Origin: Chondrus crispus
Taxonomy: Eukaryota > Rhodophyta > Florideophyceae > Gigartinales > Gigartinaceae
Length of the DNA stretch: 26,238 nucleotides
Assembly (NCBI RefSeq): GCF_000350225.1
Contig: NW_005178563.1
Location: 1 to 26,238, forward strand
Direction of reading: 5' to 3'
The notes under the pieces are model-generated. The model ran no database searches, was not told the origin of the DNA, and was given only the letters and a program-made list of their open reading frames with translations. The position numbers and the translations under genes were made by a program. Below, one piece after another: positions 26,103 to 26,238 of the stretch (position 1 is the first letter of the stretch; each line of letters begins with the position of its first letter).

Positions 26103-26176
26103 GGGGAGTAGGGCGTATATATTATATATTAGGAATTTAGGGGAGTAGGGCGTATATATTATATATTAGGAATTTA
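26103..26176 (+). repeat. 37-bp tandem duplication next to telomere
   Basis: Two identical 37-bp units start GGGGAGTAGGGCG, continue with an alternating AT block (TATATATTATATATT) and end AGGAATTTA. They immediately precede the telomere-like tail. Their ends (GGGGAGTA, AGGAATTTAGGGG) look like telomere-repeat variants, so the unit may derive from telomeric DNA. Confidence 0.85.
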
Positions 26177-26238
26177 GGGGGTTAGGAAGGGGATTTAGGG
26201 GATTAGGGGATTAGGGGTTTAGGGGATTAAGGGGATTA
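26177..26238 (+). repeat. telomere-like terminal tract
   Basis: Short G-rich units run to the window edge: GGGGGTTA, GGAAGGGGATTTA, GGGGATTA, GGGGATTA, GGGGTTTA, GGGGATTA, AGGGGATTA. The G-rich strand points outward at the right end, as at a true right-hand telomere. The unit is variable (T(T/A)AG3-4 plus A), which suggests an imprecise telomerase template or proximal degenerate telomere. The tract is too short to prove a chromosome end. Confidence 0.6.

Overview
This window looks like the right-hand end of a nuclear chromosome from an intron-poor eukaryote. The evidence is eukaryotic: start codons in good Kozak context, a TATA box, SET and BAH-like chromatin domains, an RGG tract, a SUMO-interaction-like motif, and a last 60 bases of degenerate G-rich telomere-like repeats (GGGGATTA, GGGGTTTA) pointing the right way for a right-hand telomere. 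I cannot fix the lineage. An intron-poor red alga or an early-diverging fungus would both fit, and this is a weak inference.

Layout. Positions 1-5.8 kb hold no intact gene: a decayed acidic coding region (about 245-1218), a degenerate satellite of about 190 bp period (2692-3260), a cluster of inverted and direct repeats built on the 12-mer AAAACGTATCGT (4192-4761), and a 20-unit, 26-bp minisatellite (4946-5463). From 11459 down to 5797 (minus strand) lies a telomere-linked RecQ-type helicase gene, split in two frames. From 11.5 to 13.4 kb are a decayed piece of a dioxygenase and a roughly 1-kb degenerate pogo/Tigger-like DNA transposon. From 16371 down to 13388 (minus) is a gene whose main open frame joins an amino-type (DPPY) DNA methyltransferase to a SET domain. 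A 1.2-kb divergent intergenic region with three copies of a 22-bp palindrome separates it from a plus-strand ParB/Srx-like gene (17569-20358). That gene runs, across one in-frame TAG, into a 2-oxoglutarate/Fe(II) dioxygenase-like frame (to 21450). Next comes a BAH-like plus RNB gene (22353-24587) whose RNB domain has lost most catalytic residues. The last 1.6 kb is subtelomeric sequence.

How the genes may work together. Four neighbouring genes combine DNA methylation, histone-methylation-type, DNA-site-binding (ParB), oxidative demethylation-type and chromatin-reader/RNA-binding-type domains. They sit beside a subtelomeric helicase. I read 13.4-24.6 kb as a candidate undescribed DNA/chromatin-modification island, possibly a phage-like ParB + DNA methylase pair that was eukaryotised. 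This is inference from domain content and gene layout. Three of the genes each carry one break. Two of these breaks are exactly bridged by a 29-nt GT...AG segment, so tiny introns must be weighed against pseudogenisation or assembly error.
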